Origin: Teratosphaeria epicoccoides | Lineage: Eukaryota > Ascomycota > Dothideomycetes > Mycosphaerellales > Teratosphaeriaceae | Direction: 5' to 3' | Assembly (NCBI GenBank): GCA_021401465.1 | Contig: JADDMT010000006.1 | Location: forward strand, 248,001 to 312,000 | Length of the DNA stretch: 64,000 nucleotides | Part shown: piece by piece, positions 12,239 to 22,918 of the stretch | Layout: each line of letters starts with the position of its first letter | Numbering within the stretch: position 1 is the stretch's first letter | The notes under the pieces: generated by a model | Databases searched by the model: none | The model's input: only the letters and a program-made list of their open reading frames with translations | Told to the model about the DNA's origin: nothing | Made by a program: the position numbers and the translations under genes

Positions 12239-12571
12239 TTAACAATTTACAGTTACATTGACAGTATTGTCAACAACGCCGCACTCAAGATGGAAGGTGA
12301 TCTGATACCTCTCGCCTCCCAGAGAGCTAGGTAGGGAGTACGACCCGTAGGCGCAGAAGGAGCCGTGTTTTGGAATGCCTCCTATGCGGATTATGTCGGC
12401 AGCCTGCACCGTTCCCTTCTTTGTAAGAGCCTGCTGAATTGTACAAGGATCGCTCTGCTGCTGATCAAAGGCTGAGCACACCTGCCATCCGCATGTATGT
12501 TTCGATTCGGCGGAGACCATAGAGCACGCCAGGATCAATGTCGCGATCGCGGTCGCCGTAATATAGACCAT
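12239..12571 (-). CDS. Small secreted cysteine-containing protein, effector-like
   Basis: Single-exon frame of 110 residues from the ATG at 12571; an ATG seven codons upstream (12592) is possible but puts charged residues before the hydrophobic core. Residues 1-21 (MVYITATAIATLILACSMVSA) form a typical signal peptide. The mature part of about 90 residues has six cysteines, enough for three disulfides, with the last as the final residue. No domain is recognised. Size, secretion signal and even cysteine count fit the class of candidate effectors or antimicrobial-type secreted proteins of plant-associated fungi, but that role is inference. It sits alone in a gene-poor stretch with somewhat lower GC on its 5' side (about 35-48% by hand count over 12601-12780). 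Confidence 0.6.
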   Translation of the reverse strand: MVYITATAIATLILACSMVSAESKHTCGWQVCSAFDQQQSDPCTIQQALTKKGTVQAADIIRIGGIPKHGSFCAYGSYSLPSSLGGERYQITFHLECGVVDNTVNVTVNC

Positions 12572-14506
12572 GTTGTGCTTGTCCCAGGGCACTTGATCTG
12601 AATCCAGTGTTATTATAGAGTCTTGTTAGATGGAGGACTGACCAGAAATTATTATACCTGAGTAGTAGCGGCGGAAGGATAAAGGAACTAGCCAGGTGAT
12701 ATCTTGAGAACTCGCGTATGGCAGAAGATGAAAGGATTAAGGAAATGGGCGTACATATACAGAGCTGCCTTAACGCTCCGCTCTGGTTGAGCTATGTTAC
12801 AGATTAATTAGCATCGCGCGAGAAGCGTAGTGCTCGCACATGTCGCACTTATCGCCCTTAGTGAAGAGCGTGCTCTACATAGATACATCCTAGAAAGGAC
12901 TTGTCTTCGACATGCTGGGCATCGATACTCCCTAGGCTACCCTACGTGACTGAGGACGCTAGGCACTATACATAATAAGCTAGGGGATCTCTCCGCTACC
13001 AGGCTGGGGGTGTGGCATAGATTACCTCCAGCATAGCCTGACAGTAGGGGTATCATCCTGATCACACCCCAACATCGCCGTACTGGATGACCCTGCAGTC
13101 TACGACAAGGCTCCGAAGCTTTCTCAGATGATAGCAAGAGTGGTGACACGTGTCAAACCTCACAGAGAGCACACATCGTTTGCCATGTCCGCTCTCCTGT
13201 CCACCCCCTGGGCGCTATTCAGACGGATGCTTCAGCCCTCGCCACAGAATTATGCAGACATTCCAGAGATGGTTGGACCACCGCCCGAGCAGCTAGCTGT
13301 TCACGAGGCAATGGCTAGTCGTTGATTTTGGTGCACTCGCCTGCATTGCGCAGACATTCCTGCTCCAATCAGTATTTGGATTTACAATGGATGGCAGATG
13401 CATGCTCGACTATCGCGTGTGACTGAGGGCAAGGCCAGTGATTGATGCTCTGTGTTATACCGGCTAGACTGGAGCTCTGAACCTCATTTCGATTGGTACG
13501 TCTCTGGCAGCAGTTTAAAGTCGTCAGTTTGGGACGGACGCCGGCCGGTCTTGGCGCCTCCGGGAGCAAGATCAGTGAGATTTCTGGGAATTTCCGACCT
13601 TCTTGCGGTCCTGCCCATCAGCTTTGGATGATATGCTAGGTGTATGTTGGGTCGTCCCTGGCTGATTTGATAGCTGATTGAGTTTGGTCGCCAAACCAGT
13701 TTGGCCAAGCACGATCCTGCAATGCAGCGAGCCTCGCATTGTTCAGACATAGCTGCCCCAGCTCACGAGCACATTTGAGGTCGACCATGTGCTAGCGGAA
13801 CAGCTACGTGTACTTCGTGGATTCTCCGCTTGGTCCCTGCCACACCGTGACCATGGTATCCTGGGGCTTTGTTTGATGGCATCCAATTGACTCACCATGC
13901 GAGAATCATGATTCATTGTAAGTCCCATCTGACTCTCAACATTGGACTCGGGCTTCTTGCCTTCTTTCGAGACGTTGCCCCGACCTCCCAACATTCAGTT
14001 ATGCCGCGCAGTGACTTCGAATGAAGAGCTCGGGTCCACTGCTCCAATGTAACAGGATCCTTGTGAGGGTTTTGCGCCGGCACCTCGTTGATAGTCGTAC
14101 CTGGCGATGCCAAGGTGGTCACCACGACTCATTCGGTCCGGATAGCCTGACCCATCCTCTGGCCTCCTTGCGAGTTTCACGTCAAAGTAGCTGAAACCGG
14201 TTGGATCAGAACGATGGAGCCACGTTCACTTGGCTCCATGTGGTCAAACCCGTGGGCCATGGGGTTCAGCAGCTATGCCTGATGAACTTTGATGGCAAGC
14301 CTTGGACTTACGCACGGGAATACATGCCGAGAAAACAAAAATAAGCCAAGCTGCAACTTGTGCAGCTAGTGGCCGCACTCGTCGTCTATAAGTATAGCCT
14401 GCGGAGCCGTAAATCAGCTGCTCTCGTCCTACCGGCTCTGCAATCCTTCACCCTCAAGCAGCCTCACAGCAGTCCAAGGCCAGGAAATTCCACACTCTTC
14501 ACCAGA
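12572..14506. other. Gene-poor interval between two small secreted-protein genes
   Basis: The first few hundred bases upstream of the 12.5-kb gene are relatively AT-rich and contain several TATA/TAATA-like words. Further right, short frames on both strands overlap and none is convincing. The end of the interval (14390-14506) is presumed promoter and leader of the next secreted peptide gene, with a TATAAG word near 14388. Confidence 0.45.
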
Positions 14507-14819
14507 ATGCTCAAGCTAGCTCTCGTTCGCATGGCAGTACTCGCTTTCTTGGCACCTCTCGTCGTTGGAGCGGGCCCCGGTGATGCGTAACCATTCTACT
14601 CCCAAGTCTTAAGCCAGGAGACTTAATCGTAGTACCGGCTGCTGGCAGGCGCGTGCCAAAGGGACGAAGATTGCGACTGTTACCAAGGCAACAGGTACAG
14701 GTGCCGACGTGCGTCGTGGCCCCCGCTGCTTGCTAACAGACGACTAATGATGGTGGTGAATAGGTTGGCCAGGCATTCCCGATGGACAATGCGTTGTCGC
14801 TGGTGGGCCAGCATGTTAA
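14507..14819 (+). CDS. Small secreted cysteine-rich peptide, three exons
   Basis: Spliced model: 14507-14579, 14649-14708, 14764-14819, 62 residues. Residues 1 to about 22 are a strong signal peptide (MLKLALVRMAVLAFLAPLVV). The mature peptide of about 40 residues has six cysteines, including CDC near its start and a cysteine as the last residue, with a WPGIPDGQC stretch in exon 3. Intron 2 has a strong GTGCGT donor, GCTAAC and AATAG; intron 1 uses a weaker GTGATG donor with GGCAG. The spliced frame ends at TAA exactly after the last cysteine, which supports the model. No single open frame covers it. Three disulfides in about 40 residues suggests a knottin-like or defensin-like fold. Role is unknown; effector or antimicrobial peptide are guesses. 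Confidence 0.5.
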
Positions 14820-15294
14820 GCCTTTGGAGAGATGCTCGATTACTACATGCGGGACTGAGAACTGTTGCTGGGCATCTGCGGCAGTGATCGGAGCTGTGCG
14901 ATCATTGATGAGTCCAACACCACTTAGCCACTGAGATGGTGCTATCATCGCACTGCGAATAGCTCCTGCAAGCGACTGGTCCAAGATGCGAAGACTGGGA
15001 CTACTCAACACCGAGTGGAGCTCATGCGAATTTATCAAAGCGGACGGGTTGTCCTAGTACCTCCTATGTGACCAGACGTTCTAGACGGCCGTGCCGAAGC
15101 AAGCGATATGAGTCTGACAGATTCCTCGTTACAGTTCGGAGACACGAGGCGTACCCCAGTGCCCATTGGAGCAGCAACGAAGAAAGCATTAATCTCTTGG
15201 CGATTCGTTGAATGGGCAGTCCAGCCGAGATTTCCATGTCATGTTTATTATGTCAGTCGTGCACACGTGCTGCACCACCTCAATTGCCATACCG
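14820..15294. other. Intergenic between convergent genes
   Basis: This holds the 3' regions of the secreted peptide gene and of NUR1. I see no gene, RNA or repeat. Confidence 0.5.
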
Positions 15295-16614
15295 TCATTC
15301 CAGCCCACAACCCGGCATACTCATCCTCTTCAATGCACTCCCTCTCGCGCCATCTCGGTACCCTCTGCCCGCTGCTTCAGCCGCACGCCCATGTCTCAGC
15401 TGACTGCTACTAGCAGCCTTACGCAAGGGACTCGCAGCATGACTGTACACACCCAGACTGCCGCCGTCACCTTTCATTGGACTCCTCTCCCTCAATTTCT
15501 CATGATGCGGCTTCAGTGGCGACGAGAAGTCTGCCGCGCTCGTACCCGTGCTGGTATTTGTTGATGGGCGACTGCCGAAATTGGTACTTTCTCTGTGTCT
15601 TGCATGATTGAAGTAGGTTGAGTCTCCATTCGGTGTCATGATATTCACAAAGCTCGTCCGCTTCGTGGTCGATGGCTCCTGTGCCACGTATGGGTTGGGA
15701 CTGACCCTGAATCCACGGTTGACGATCGTCGTCGGCGTGTAGACGTCCACCTCCCTGGTCCTCGTCCCTCGAGGCGTCATTGTGCTCTCCTTCGTCTGGA
15801 TTCCCACGTCCCTGACAGGTCGATTCAAGCTCGGGTGCACAAACTTGTTGTTGTACTCATTCATCACTTCGCCTTGGATCAGTCTCGCATCCTTCGCCTG
15901 CTGTCCAAAACTCTTCTGCAACATAATCATCTGCAGACTCAGCAACGCCGCAAACCCAAACGCCTTCGCCACGGTAACACTCGGTCGCGGATCCAACGCC
16001 GGCGGAGGCAACAGCGCATAGTACACCAGGACATGCCCAGGACTGAACAGCGTGAAAACTGTCAACGCCGCGGGCTTCGGGTCCCAGAGCCTCAACTCCC
16101 AGACCTCCTTCTCCGCATCAGGATACGCTCGTGCTTCCGCCGAAGTAGCCTGTTGCACCAGGTTCCTCAGATACGTCAACGGACTCGCAGTACCCAATGG
16201 GCTCGAGTCAACCCTGACCCTGCTCGCGTTTGAACTCGCCACTTGCTCCTCCACCGGCACCTCGAACAGCCTGTACTTCCTCACCCGCACAAACACCCAG
16301 ACCGCATTGGCCGCACTGACCATCCCCAGAACTTGCATGACAAATACCGCAAACCAAGTGAGCCATCCGCTCCCTTCGCTCGCTGAATCGCCAAAGACAT
16401 CATCGCTGTGGCCTAATCTTCGATTTGCCGAAATCCCTCGAGAGATGACGAAGATGAAGTTCAAGGCCAGTCCAAGAGGTATACTGTAGAAGTGTAGCCA
16501 CTCGTCGTATGTATCGTCGTTGAGTGTTTCTGAAAGCCATAAGAGCGCGTCCCAAGGATCCAGCTGTTCTTTGAGGCGCTCAATAAGTGGCCGCCGGCGA
16601 ATGAGACGCGGCAT
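15295..16614 (-). CDS. NUR1: Nuclear rim protein 1 (Nur1/Mug154 family)
   Basis: This single exon encodes 439 residues from the ATG at 16614. The start is chosen because family members begin MPR followed by a basic/RRPL stretch and DPWDALLWLSE, exactly as here. The 49 codons upstream in the same frame look unrelated. Hydrophobic segments include FYSIPLGLALNFIFVI, WLTWFAVFVMQVLGMV and two weaker ones around FSPGHVLVYYALL and AFGFAALLSLQMIML. The family signature follows: SPLTYLRNLVQQ, EVWELRLWDP, FSPGHVLVYYALL, FVHPSLNRPVRDVGIQT. The C-terminal 150 residues are Ser/Thr/Arg-rich and disordered. In budding yeast Nur1 works with Heh1 and the CLIP complex, tethering rDNA repeats to the inner nuclear membrane and aiding silencing. 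That role is inferred here from family membership. Confidence 0.88.
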   Translation of the reverse strand: MPRLIRRRPLIERLKEQLDPWDALLWLSETLNDDTYDEWLHFYSIPLGLALNFIFVISRGISANRRLGHSDDVFGDSASEGSGWLTWFAVFVMQVLGMVSAANAVWVFVRVRKYRLFEVPVEEQVASSNASRVRVDSSPLGTASPLTYLRNLVQQATSAEARAYPDAEKEVWELRLWDPKPAALTVFTLFSPGHVLVYYALLPPPALDPRPSVTVAKAFGFAALLSLQMIMLQKSFGQQAKDARLIQGEVMNEYNNKFVHPSLNRPVRDVGIQTKESTMTPRGTRTREVDVYTPTTIVNRGFRVSPNPYVAQEPSTTKRTSFVNIMTPNGDSTYFNHARHRESTNFGSRPSTNTSTGTSAADFSSPLKPHHEKLRERSPMKGDGGSLGVYSHAASPLRKAASSSQLRHGRAAEAAGRGYRDGARGSALKRMSMPGCGLE

Positions 16615-17124
16615 GATCAGGTCTCTGACCCGGCAATCGAGCTCTTGGATTTGATGTGCTATCGCAATCTCATATTGCTGATGTTGTCCACTGAAATAGT
16701 CAATGAACTCGAAGTCGCCGTTTTTTTGTTTCTGTAGCTGCGCTAGCGCCGGAAGCCGCACGCATAGCCGTTCTTGCTCAAAACGGCTTCCACGGGACCA
16801 CGATCAAACACGACACGCGGAGGAAACGGCTATCAGGAATGGACAGAGTGGTATATTTTGAGACGCGATAGCTTGATAAGAAGCTTGAGTTTCCTAATTC
16901 TGTTCGCATGAAGTGTACCAATTTGGTCGTAAAGTCGTGAGTCGTGGCTTTACTTCACATCGCTCGAATGCCAATGTTTTTCAAAGAGAAAGCAATGCGC
17001 TGCGTAGTCCTTGTGTACGCCTCACGCCTCGCCGCAACACCGCTTTGGGCAGATGTATTACAAATATTGTTCAGTCTTCGTGTCCATCGACATTCGTGGC
17101 AGCTTGTCCTGACACAGTCGAAAC
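16615..17124. other. Intergenic, NUR1 upstream region
   Basis: This is the probable NUR1 promoter, followed by the 3' region of the next minus-strand gene. Nothing else is visible. Confidence 0.5.
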
Positions 17125-18222
17125 CTAGTTGTAGCCAGGCGGACTCGCTGCCGCGCCATCAGTCACATGCCCGCCCCCAGAGCCGCCATTCCTCATCACA
17201 TCTAAAGTATGCGGGAAATACGGCTCAACTCCCCAATTCCTCAGATATGCACCAGTCTTCTCGATCCTCTTGATCTCTCTCTGGACACCCCATCCGTCTC
17301 CCTCTTCCCTGAATCTGCCCTGTACGATATCCACCATTGCACCATCTAGACGACCGTAGAATGCTCGTCTCTCTTGCAGGTCTTCCTCATCGCCGTTTTC
17401 GAGGCCTCCATGCGAGTTCAAGTTGCCGCCGAGCTTCAGGAGAAGATCGAAAGCATATCGTGGGCCGCTAGGAAGTGCTGACAAGCGAGCGATGTCTGGC
17501 AGGAACTTCAGCATGCAGGCTGAGAAGGAAGGCGTGGGTAGTGAGTCGTTCAAATCGTCCTGCAGGCGGTGGAGGTCGAAGTTGACAATCGTAATCTTGC
17601 GGTCGAGCTGTGCATTGAGCGTTTGCGCAGCATGAGTTGGCGAGGCGGCATGAGCAGATGTGTCCATCTGGCGAGCGATTGACACTGGGACATCAGGCCG
17701 AAGCCCACGCTTGTCGATCCAGGCATGCACTTCCTCACGCTGCTTCTCCAGTTGGTCGATGTAGGCCCGGAGGTCTTGGATCTCGTTCTCGAGTGTGTCG
17801 ACCTTGTCGGTGTAGGGTCGCAGAGCCTGATTGAAGGCTTGCAGCAAGAGATCAGGCGCTGGCTCATGCTTTGATGACGCCGGCGGTGCTTGGCTGTCGA
17901 AGCTGCCGTATCCATTTATGCCTCCGCGCGCACCGCCCGCCGACACAGGTGGACTTGCGTACGCGCCACCGTCGACTTCTTGCGGCTGGTTCTGCCTTGG
18001 ATACATCCCGGTCTCTTTGCTTAACGGGTCGCTCAGCTGCGGTGCCTGATTGCTCTGCCTGCTCGACTGCGGCCGATGATCACCGTCGGCGTACTTTTCG
18101 TTGGCGTACCTTTGAGCGTCGTCGTAAGTCTGGCTATTGGCCCTGCTGTCGTGCGGACTGTTGTAATTATCAACGTAGGACTGGCTATTGCTCCTCGATC
18201 GGCTGAGGCGCTTGAAGAACAT
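17125..18222 (-). CDS. Conserved hypothetical protein with central coiled coil
   Basis: 365 residues from the ATG at 18222 (MFFKRLSRSRSNSQ); the frame extends 20 codons further but with an unlikely, Cys/hydrophobic start. Residues 1-125 are polar, Ser/Gln/Asn/Pro-rich and probably disordered. Around residues 125-180 a heptad-like stretch (VDTLENEIQDLRAYIDQLEKQ) predicts a coiled coil, followed by AWIDKRGLRPDVP. The C-terminal half is helical with FDLHRLQDDLNDS and RYAFDLLLKLGGNLN. I recall similar unnamed proteins in filamentous ascomycetes but no function. No signal peptide or membrane span. The basic start with RSRSNSQ could be phosphorylated or membrane-surface binding; that is conjecture. 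Confidence 0.65.
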   Translation of the reverse strand: MFFKRLSRSRSNSQSYVDNYNSPHDSRANSQTYDDAQRYANEKYADGDHRPQSSRQSNQAPQLSDPLSKETGMYPRQNQPQEVDGGAYASPPVSAGGARGGINGYGSFDSQAPPASSKHEPAPDLLLQAFNQALRPYTDKVDTLENEIQDLRAYIDQLEKQREEVHAWIDKRGLRPDVPVSIARQMDTSAHAASPTHAAQTLNAQLDRKITIVNFDLHRLQDDLNDSLPTPSFSACMLKFLPDIARLSALPSGPRYAFDLLLKLGGNLNSHGGLENGDEEDLQERRAFYGRLDGAMVDIVQGRFREEGDGWGVQREIKRIEKTGAYLRNWGVEPYFPHTLDVMRNGGSGGGHVTDGAAASPPGYN

Positions 18223-19336
18223 GATATAGCGAAAGAGAAGAACTGGACAAGTCGGGGCGCAACGGATAAGCCTGAGCCACAAAAATGGGAGGGTAGCTCC
18301 CGGTAGTCTCGCTTGGGGGCCTGCGCACAGCAGTAATACGGTGGTTGAAGAACAAAGCTTTCGATGCGCTGCGGCAACGCTAGGCGGTGTATATGTGACT
18401 TCGGTGATGGGATGGCTGGTAGGCTGGGTCGTGGTTGACCAATGCTGACGGTTTCGTTCGTTGCGCGAGACCCCAGAAATTTGAGGCTGGTGATTTAGCT
18501 GATAATGCTGCGTCCGAGCTTTTTAAGTGAACGCCCGCCGTCGCACAGCGTCACAGGGTATTGCCAGAATAATTCCAGGGGTACGCGATCGCAATCGTCT
18601 ACAGATTATGCCCGAAGATAGTCACGCCTGATGCCGACGGATAGTATGTATGGACAGCAGCGACAGGTCACATACCAATGGCTCGATCAACGTCATGAAC
18701 GTCTTGGCGCACTTTCGAATCTGGAGCTGAAAGTTTGGGCGGTCCAAGGTAGAACATGCATGCGACAATAATAATGGAAAGTGGCAGGGTGATGATTGTG
18801 TCCAGCCTTCTTGATCCACTCCAGTATCAGATTGCCCATACATTATCGAGTTTGCGATCGGGTGATGTACGGCGTGGAGCGTACATACCATCACCTGACA
18901 TAACCTTGACAACGCTTTCATCACGGTGCAAACACATCTATCTACTATCGCAAGATCTTTCTCCTGGGCAACCAATGCTCCTCCTTAGGTAACGTCCAGC
19001 GATCGAACTGTAAGCCCTAATGCGCCGCAGACACGCGTATGTGCAAGCAGGCTGCCTGGCCGAGAAGGATGAAGTCGCTGCGGCTAATAAAAGAACATTG
19101 GAAATTACAGCATGAGGGTTCCGCGTGTTTCCATCAGGTTTACAATAACAAGGTGTCCATAATGCTCACGATCAAGCTAATCACAGCCACTTGCCGAATG
19201 ACGCCCAATGCATGCCGTTGCCCTCTATGCAGCCCATGAAAGGTTCCAACATACTCAGGTATCGGCGCCCAAGAAGTCCCTGATGCCCCGCTCGCATGCT
19301 CATCATATGTCATTGGAAACAGCATCAACACGATCC
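18223..19336. other. Intergenic, 1.1 kb
   Basis: This is the upstream region of the coiled-coil protein and the downstream region of the 2EXR-like gene. The frames at 18622-18975 (minus) and 18756-18992 (plus) overlap and lack any protein-like pattern. No gene is supported. Confidence 0.45.
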
Positions 19337-20425
19337 TCACTTCTTGCATCCGTACACCAGCTCAGCCAATTCATCGCTTCCCATGATATAGGCCAGCTTG
19401 CTTGCGCTCCCGCGTCCCTTACCATTATTGACAGTCTCAACAAACTCTTTGAGGCCGCTTATATCAAGTTTTTCCTGCGGAATCTCAGCAGCAAATGAGA
19501 TTTCAAATCTGCCGTCCTTACGCCCAGCAGGACACTCCAACACAATATCCGACATCTCACTCCTTGTACCCGTTGACATGCGAGTCAGGATCTGGACTTC
19601 GAGTGTCACCTTCGTGACGAAGGCGGCGTATGTGTTGATAGCGCGGATCCAGGAGGCCGGACAGCGGTTGCGGACCATGACCGCGTCGAACTTGAAGCTA
19701 TTTTCAGCCGTGAAGATCGGCATGAGCTCTCGGCGGATCTGGCGGCATGAGCTTGCGATGCCTGGGGCAGCGATCGGACTGCGACGATGGATACATTTGG
19801 CACGCCCGCAGATCAGATCCGAACCTTCGATGAGGACCGGCTGTTCGTCTGCCGGTGGCACAAAGGCGAGGCGGTATACGTGGTTCCTCAGCTCGCCGGG
19901 CAGCGTGCCGAATAGACCCATATCTGAACCTGCCCTGCCTTGCGCTTGCTTCGACGGCGTTGACTGACGCCTACCCTTAGTCTGACGGATCTGATGCTCC
20001 TCCCATTTGTTCAAGATCGGCTTCAGAGGGGGCTTGTCGATGCTTGGGAAGGCTTGGTCCAGCTCTGCATTGGTCATGACCTTGATCGGAGTGTGTGTTG
20101 GGTAGAGTCTCTTGCTACTCCGGCTTTTGGCAGCGTGGCGCCACTCCGCCAGCAAGCTGCCAGTACGTGACAACTTTGGGTGCCGAGGATCAATAGCGCG
20201 ACGGACGGCGCGCTCCTGCTCAGTATCGTTGAGTGCCTGACGCAGCAGATTCTGCAGCGCCATCTGAGTCCTGACATCAGAGTTGAGCTTTGCATCGGGA
20301 GAGTCGATTGTGTTGTTCTCTGAGCCCTCATATTCGTCCTGAGGACTGCTCATTTCGGTATCCAGGAGACTTGCCGCGTCTTGACTCGGCGAGCGCTCGT
20401 CGGCTACGTTTCGGTTCCCGGGCAT
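19337..20425 (-). CDS. 2EXR/F-box-like domain protein
   Basis: This single exon encodes 362 residues with ATG at 20425. The N-terminal 170 residues are polar and probably disordered, with a basic KGRRQSTPSKQAQGR stretch. A domain of the fungal 2EXR/F-box-like type begins at about residue 172: LFGTLPGELRNHVYRLAF, then a strand pair and IASSCRQIRRELMPIFTAENSFKF. That order (LPxELRNxVYxxAL, then CRQIRxExxPIF) is very common in lineage-expanded fungal proteins. Their partners are mostly unknown; some may be adaptors in ubiquitin ligases, but a Skp1-binding role is not shown here. The neighbouring gene at 21.0-22.5 kb is a broken F-box protein, on the same strand but of a different sequence family. 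Confidence 0.68.
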   Translation of the reverse strand: MPGNRNVADERSPSQDAASLLDTEMSSPQDEYEGSENNTIDSPDAKLNSDVRTQMALQNLLRQALNDTEQERAVRRAIDPRHPKLSRTGSLLAEWRHAAKSRSSKRLYPTHTPIKVMTNAELDQAFPSIDKPPLKPILNKWEEHQIRQTKGRRQSTPSKQAQGRAGSDMGLFGTLPGELRNHVYRLAFVPPADEQPVLIEGSDLICGRAKCIHRRSPIAAPGIASSCRQIRRELMPIFTAENSFKFDAVMVRNRCPASWIRAINTYAAFVTKVTLEVQILTRMSTGTRSEMSDIVLECPAGRKDGRFEISFAAEIPQEKLDISGLKEFVETVNNGKGRGSASKLAYIMGSDELAELVYGCKK

Positions 20426-21030
20426 GCTTCAAAGAGGATCTCCACGATGATCAGGGCAATCAATTGTGTTCCTGCGGTATGCAGCAGTCAAGAGTGGACA
20501 GAGCGATGCTTTTGCAGGCGGCAAGAGCTGTGATCTGGTGACACTGTCCACGAGGTTTGTCACTGGCGCGAGAGTCTTGTTTGCGCGGTCCTTGATTTCT
20601 GTCTTTGAGCTTGGGACTTTTGTCGAGATTGTCGAAGCGGTGACTCTGCGTAGCAAATTGCGGGTGTGTTGGAAGGAAGTGAGATCATATCCTGAGCCGC
20701 AGGAATTCGTGACTGGTGAGTCGAGTGTAGACCGACGCGTTGCCGCCTACACCATTCAGAGCCAGAGGAAGAAGTCTCGAATTTAAAGTTGCCGCGAAAG
20801 CAATCGTGCCTTCCAGGATCAGCAGGCGGGGACGACACTCGACCAATAACAAGGCTGGCTGTCACAACAGTGGGGCACAAGGATAAACATGCTGCGAGGT
20901 ATTTCGCTATAGTACGCGCTACCCATCTAAGCCATTGCGACTTGACGGCACGCATACGTCTTGGATTGATATTGCATCTCGCTTTCCGTTATGTTTTTGT
21001 ATGCTCTCGGTACTGGACTGTAATTCTTGG
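20426..21030. other. Intergenic
   Basis: This is the upstream region of the 2EXR-like gene and the 3' flank of the broken F-box gene. Overlapping short frames only; nothing supportable. Confidence 0.45.
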
Positions 21031-22523
21031 CTACATCCAAGAATCGAAAGCATCCCACTTGTGTACGAGATCGGGGTTCTCCGGATCAGGCTCATCGTCC
21101 TGCAGTCCTGGAGGCTCGTACTCTTCTGCGTCTTCTGGATAGCATGTCTCCCGCTCAAGGCGCGTGAGATCCGGCCATTGACCGCCCCTGAGCACGAAAT
21201 TTTCCACAGCATCTCTGTATGATATCCTTCTCGAATCGGGGAAGTCTAACTCATACCAACCGGTATCAAAGCTTGGAAACATGCCGTGGAATCTGACCGT
21301 CCGAAGCTCGGAAAGTTGACCGCTAAGTTGTTCCAGGGTCGACTTCCAAGTGCCTTGCAAGAGTTCAATGTCTGACAGAGAGAGGCGGTTGAAGGTGCCT
21401 CTGTCCCGCAGAAGGAATGCAACAAAGTACTGTTCGTTGGTCGAAAAGTTTGCCAAGTCCATATCGAGCAGGTAAGGCCACGTGAAGTCGCCCATGAACG
21501 AGTCCAGTGAGGCCATTGAGCCCAGATCCCCACTTGAAGCTCCCAGCGGAAGTCTGATCTTGAGAGTACGCAGGTCTCTTGCCTCCCGCAAAAATTTGGC
21601 AGGATTTGAGTTTTCATAAACGATCAAGGCCTAGTCTAATTCTTCGTCCTCAAGCATCTCTTCTTCGTCGCGCCCCATGCCCGCCTCGTCTGGCCAGGTG
21701 TGCAGCGTCATACGAATTCGCCGCAGCGGCCGGATCATCGCAACGAATGTGTCCAGTTGGGATTGAGGCTCAACAAAGAGGCGAGGGGATACTTGATCGA
21801 GCGTCAAGCTGTGCAGCTGCCTGCCTGAGTTCTTTACCGCGGCCGTGAGGGCGTTCGTTTGCCTCACATTTTGCATTCGCCAATTTTCGTCTCCCGAATG
21901 GCACATCACCATTGCGACTTCAGCGGCTTTGCGCCGGGGATCTGGACCGTCCTCGTCGAGCTCAGACTGGCCGAAAGTGAGGGTCACCTCACTGAAATTT
22001 GTGCAGGCTTGAAAGAACTCGACCAAGCATGTATAATCGTGCTCTTCCTCTTCGATGGCCTTCTGACCTGTCAAAAGCTCGACACACGCATCATAGGCCC
22101 TAGCGACTTCAGCCTCAGTGGGATTTCCTATGCTCGCGACGTCCCATTTCTCCATTGTGCGGCGCACAGAGCGCATCAAACGTGCTGTGATGGGACCATC
22201 CTTATCCTCGTCGTTGAGCGGGCATTCTCTGTTAACCGAGTAGTCCTTGCGTTTATCATACCGCTCTTTAAAGCTCATGATATGACTGAAGCGATCTCCA
22301 TGGTAGAAAGGGATTGCACGCGAGCAGGGAAGCGAGGATATGTAGCAATTGCCCTCAGGCGGTCAAAGCATTGACGCTCGTGGACAAGTCCGACATCCTT
22401 CAAGATGTAGTCCGCACCGACAGCTGCGAGTACAGAGCATGTGGAACGCAAAGTCAAGACGTCGCAGTTGTCCAACTGCGCAAAAACGATGTGCAACAGC
22501 TCGGGTGGGAGCTCCTGCAGCAT
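21031..22523 (-). pseudogene. F-box protein gene broken by a frameshift and an in-frame stop
   Basis: From an ATG at 22523 (another in frame at 22571) the first frame encodes an F-box, LQELPPELLHIVFAQLDNCDVLTLRS, and the usual following helix. It then stops at 22275. The continuing reading (YHGDRFSHIMSFKERYD) is in another frame that overlaps the first from about 22305, as if one T were lost from the CCCTTTC run near 22305-22313. That second frame runs 200 residues and is closed by an in-frame TAG at 21631-21633. The same frame then continues open for another 199 codons to 21031 with leucine-rich, LRR-like spacing (LRTLKIRLPLG, LSDIELLQGTW, LRTVRFHGMF). No GT-AG intron explains either break. 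Most likely a recently inactivated gene; sequencing error could explain the frameshift but hardly both lesions. Confidence 0.7.
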
Positions 22524-22918
22524 GTGACTCGATGGGGGTTGGAAACGTAGCCACGAATTCTTGCAAGACATGGCGGTCGAGGCAATTGTCGTCGCATTTG
22601 AAGGTTTCCAATTCTCGTCGGCAAAACGCGAGGGCAAGATCCCAAGAAGAAGACCGGTAGTGAACGCGCGACGCGATGGTTGGGATGACGTCGGCGCCAA
22701 GACAAATCGCGAAAGCACATGCCAGTCACGTGTGTGTTCGGGCTACTTGTTCAAAGAAGACGGTAGGCATGAAGTCTTCTGCGCATGTAACTATTGCTGA
22801 TCCACTGCCCGCAAACTCCAGTGGACGACCTCACTACCTTATGCAATGCACACGTACGTATCCATGCAGAATTCAACTTCTGTCTGTCGATCGCCGTCCT
22901 GGCATTCCGGTCTGCAAG
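22524..22918. other. Short intergenic interval
   Basis: This is the upstream region of the broken F-box gene and the 3' flank of the kinase-like gene. Nothing else is seen. Confidence 0.45.
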
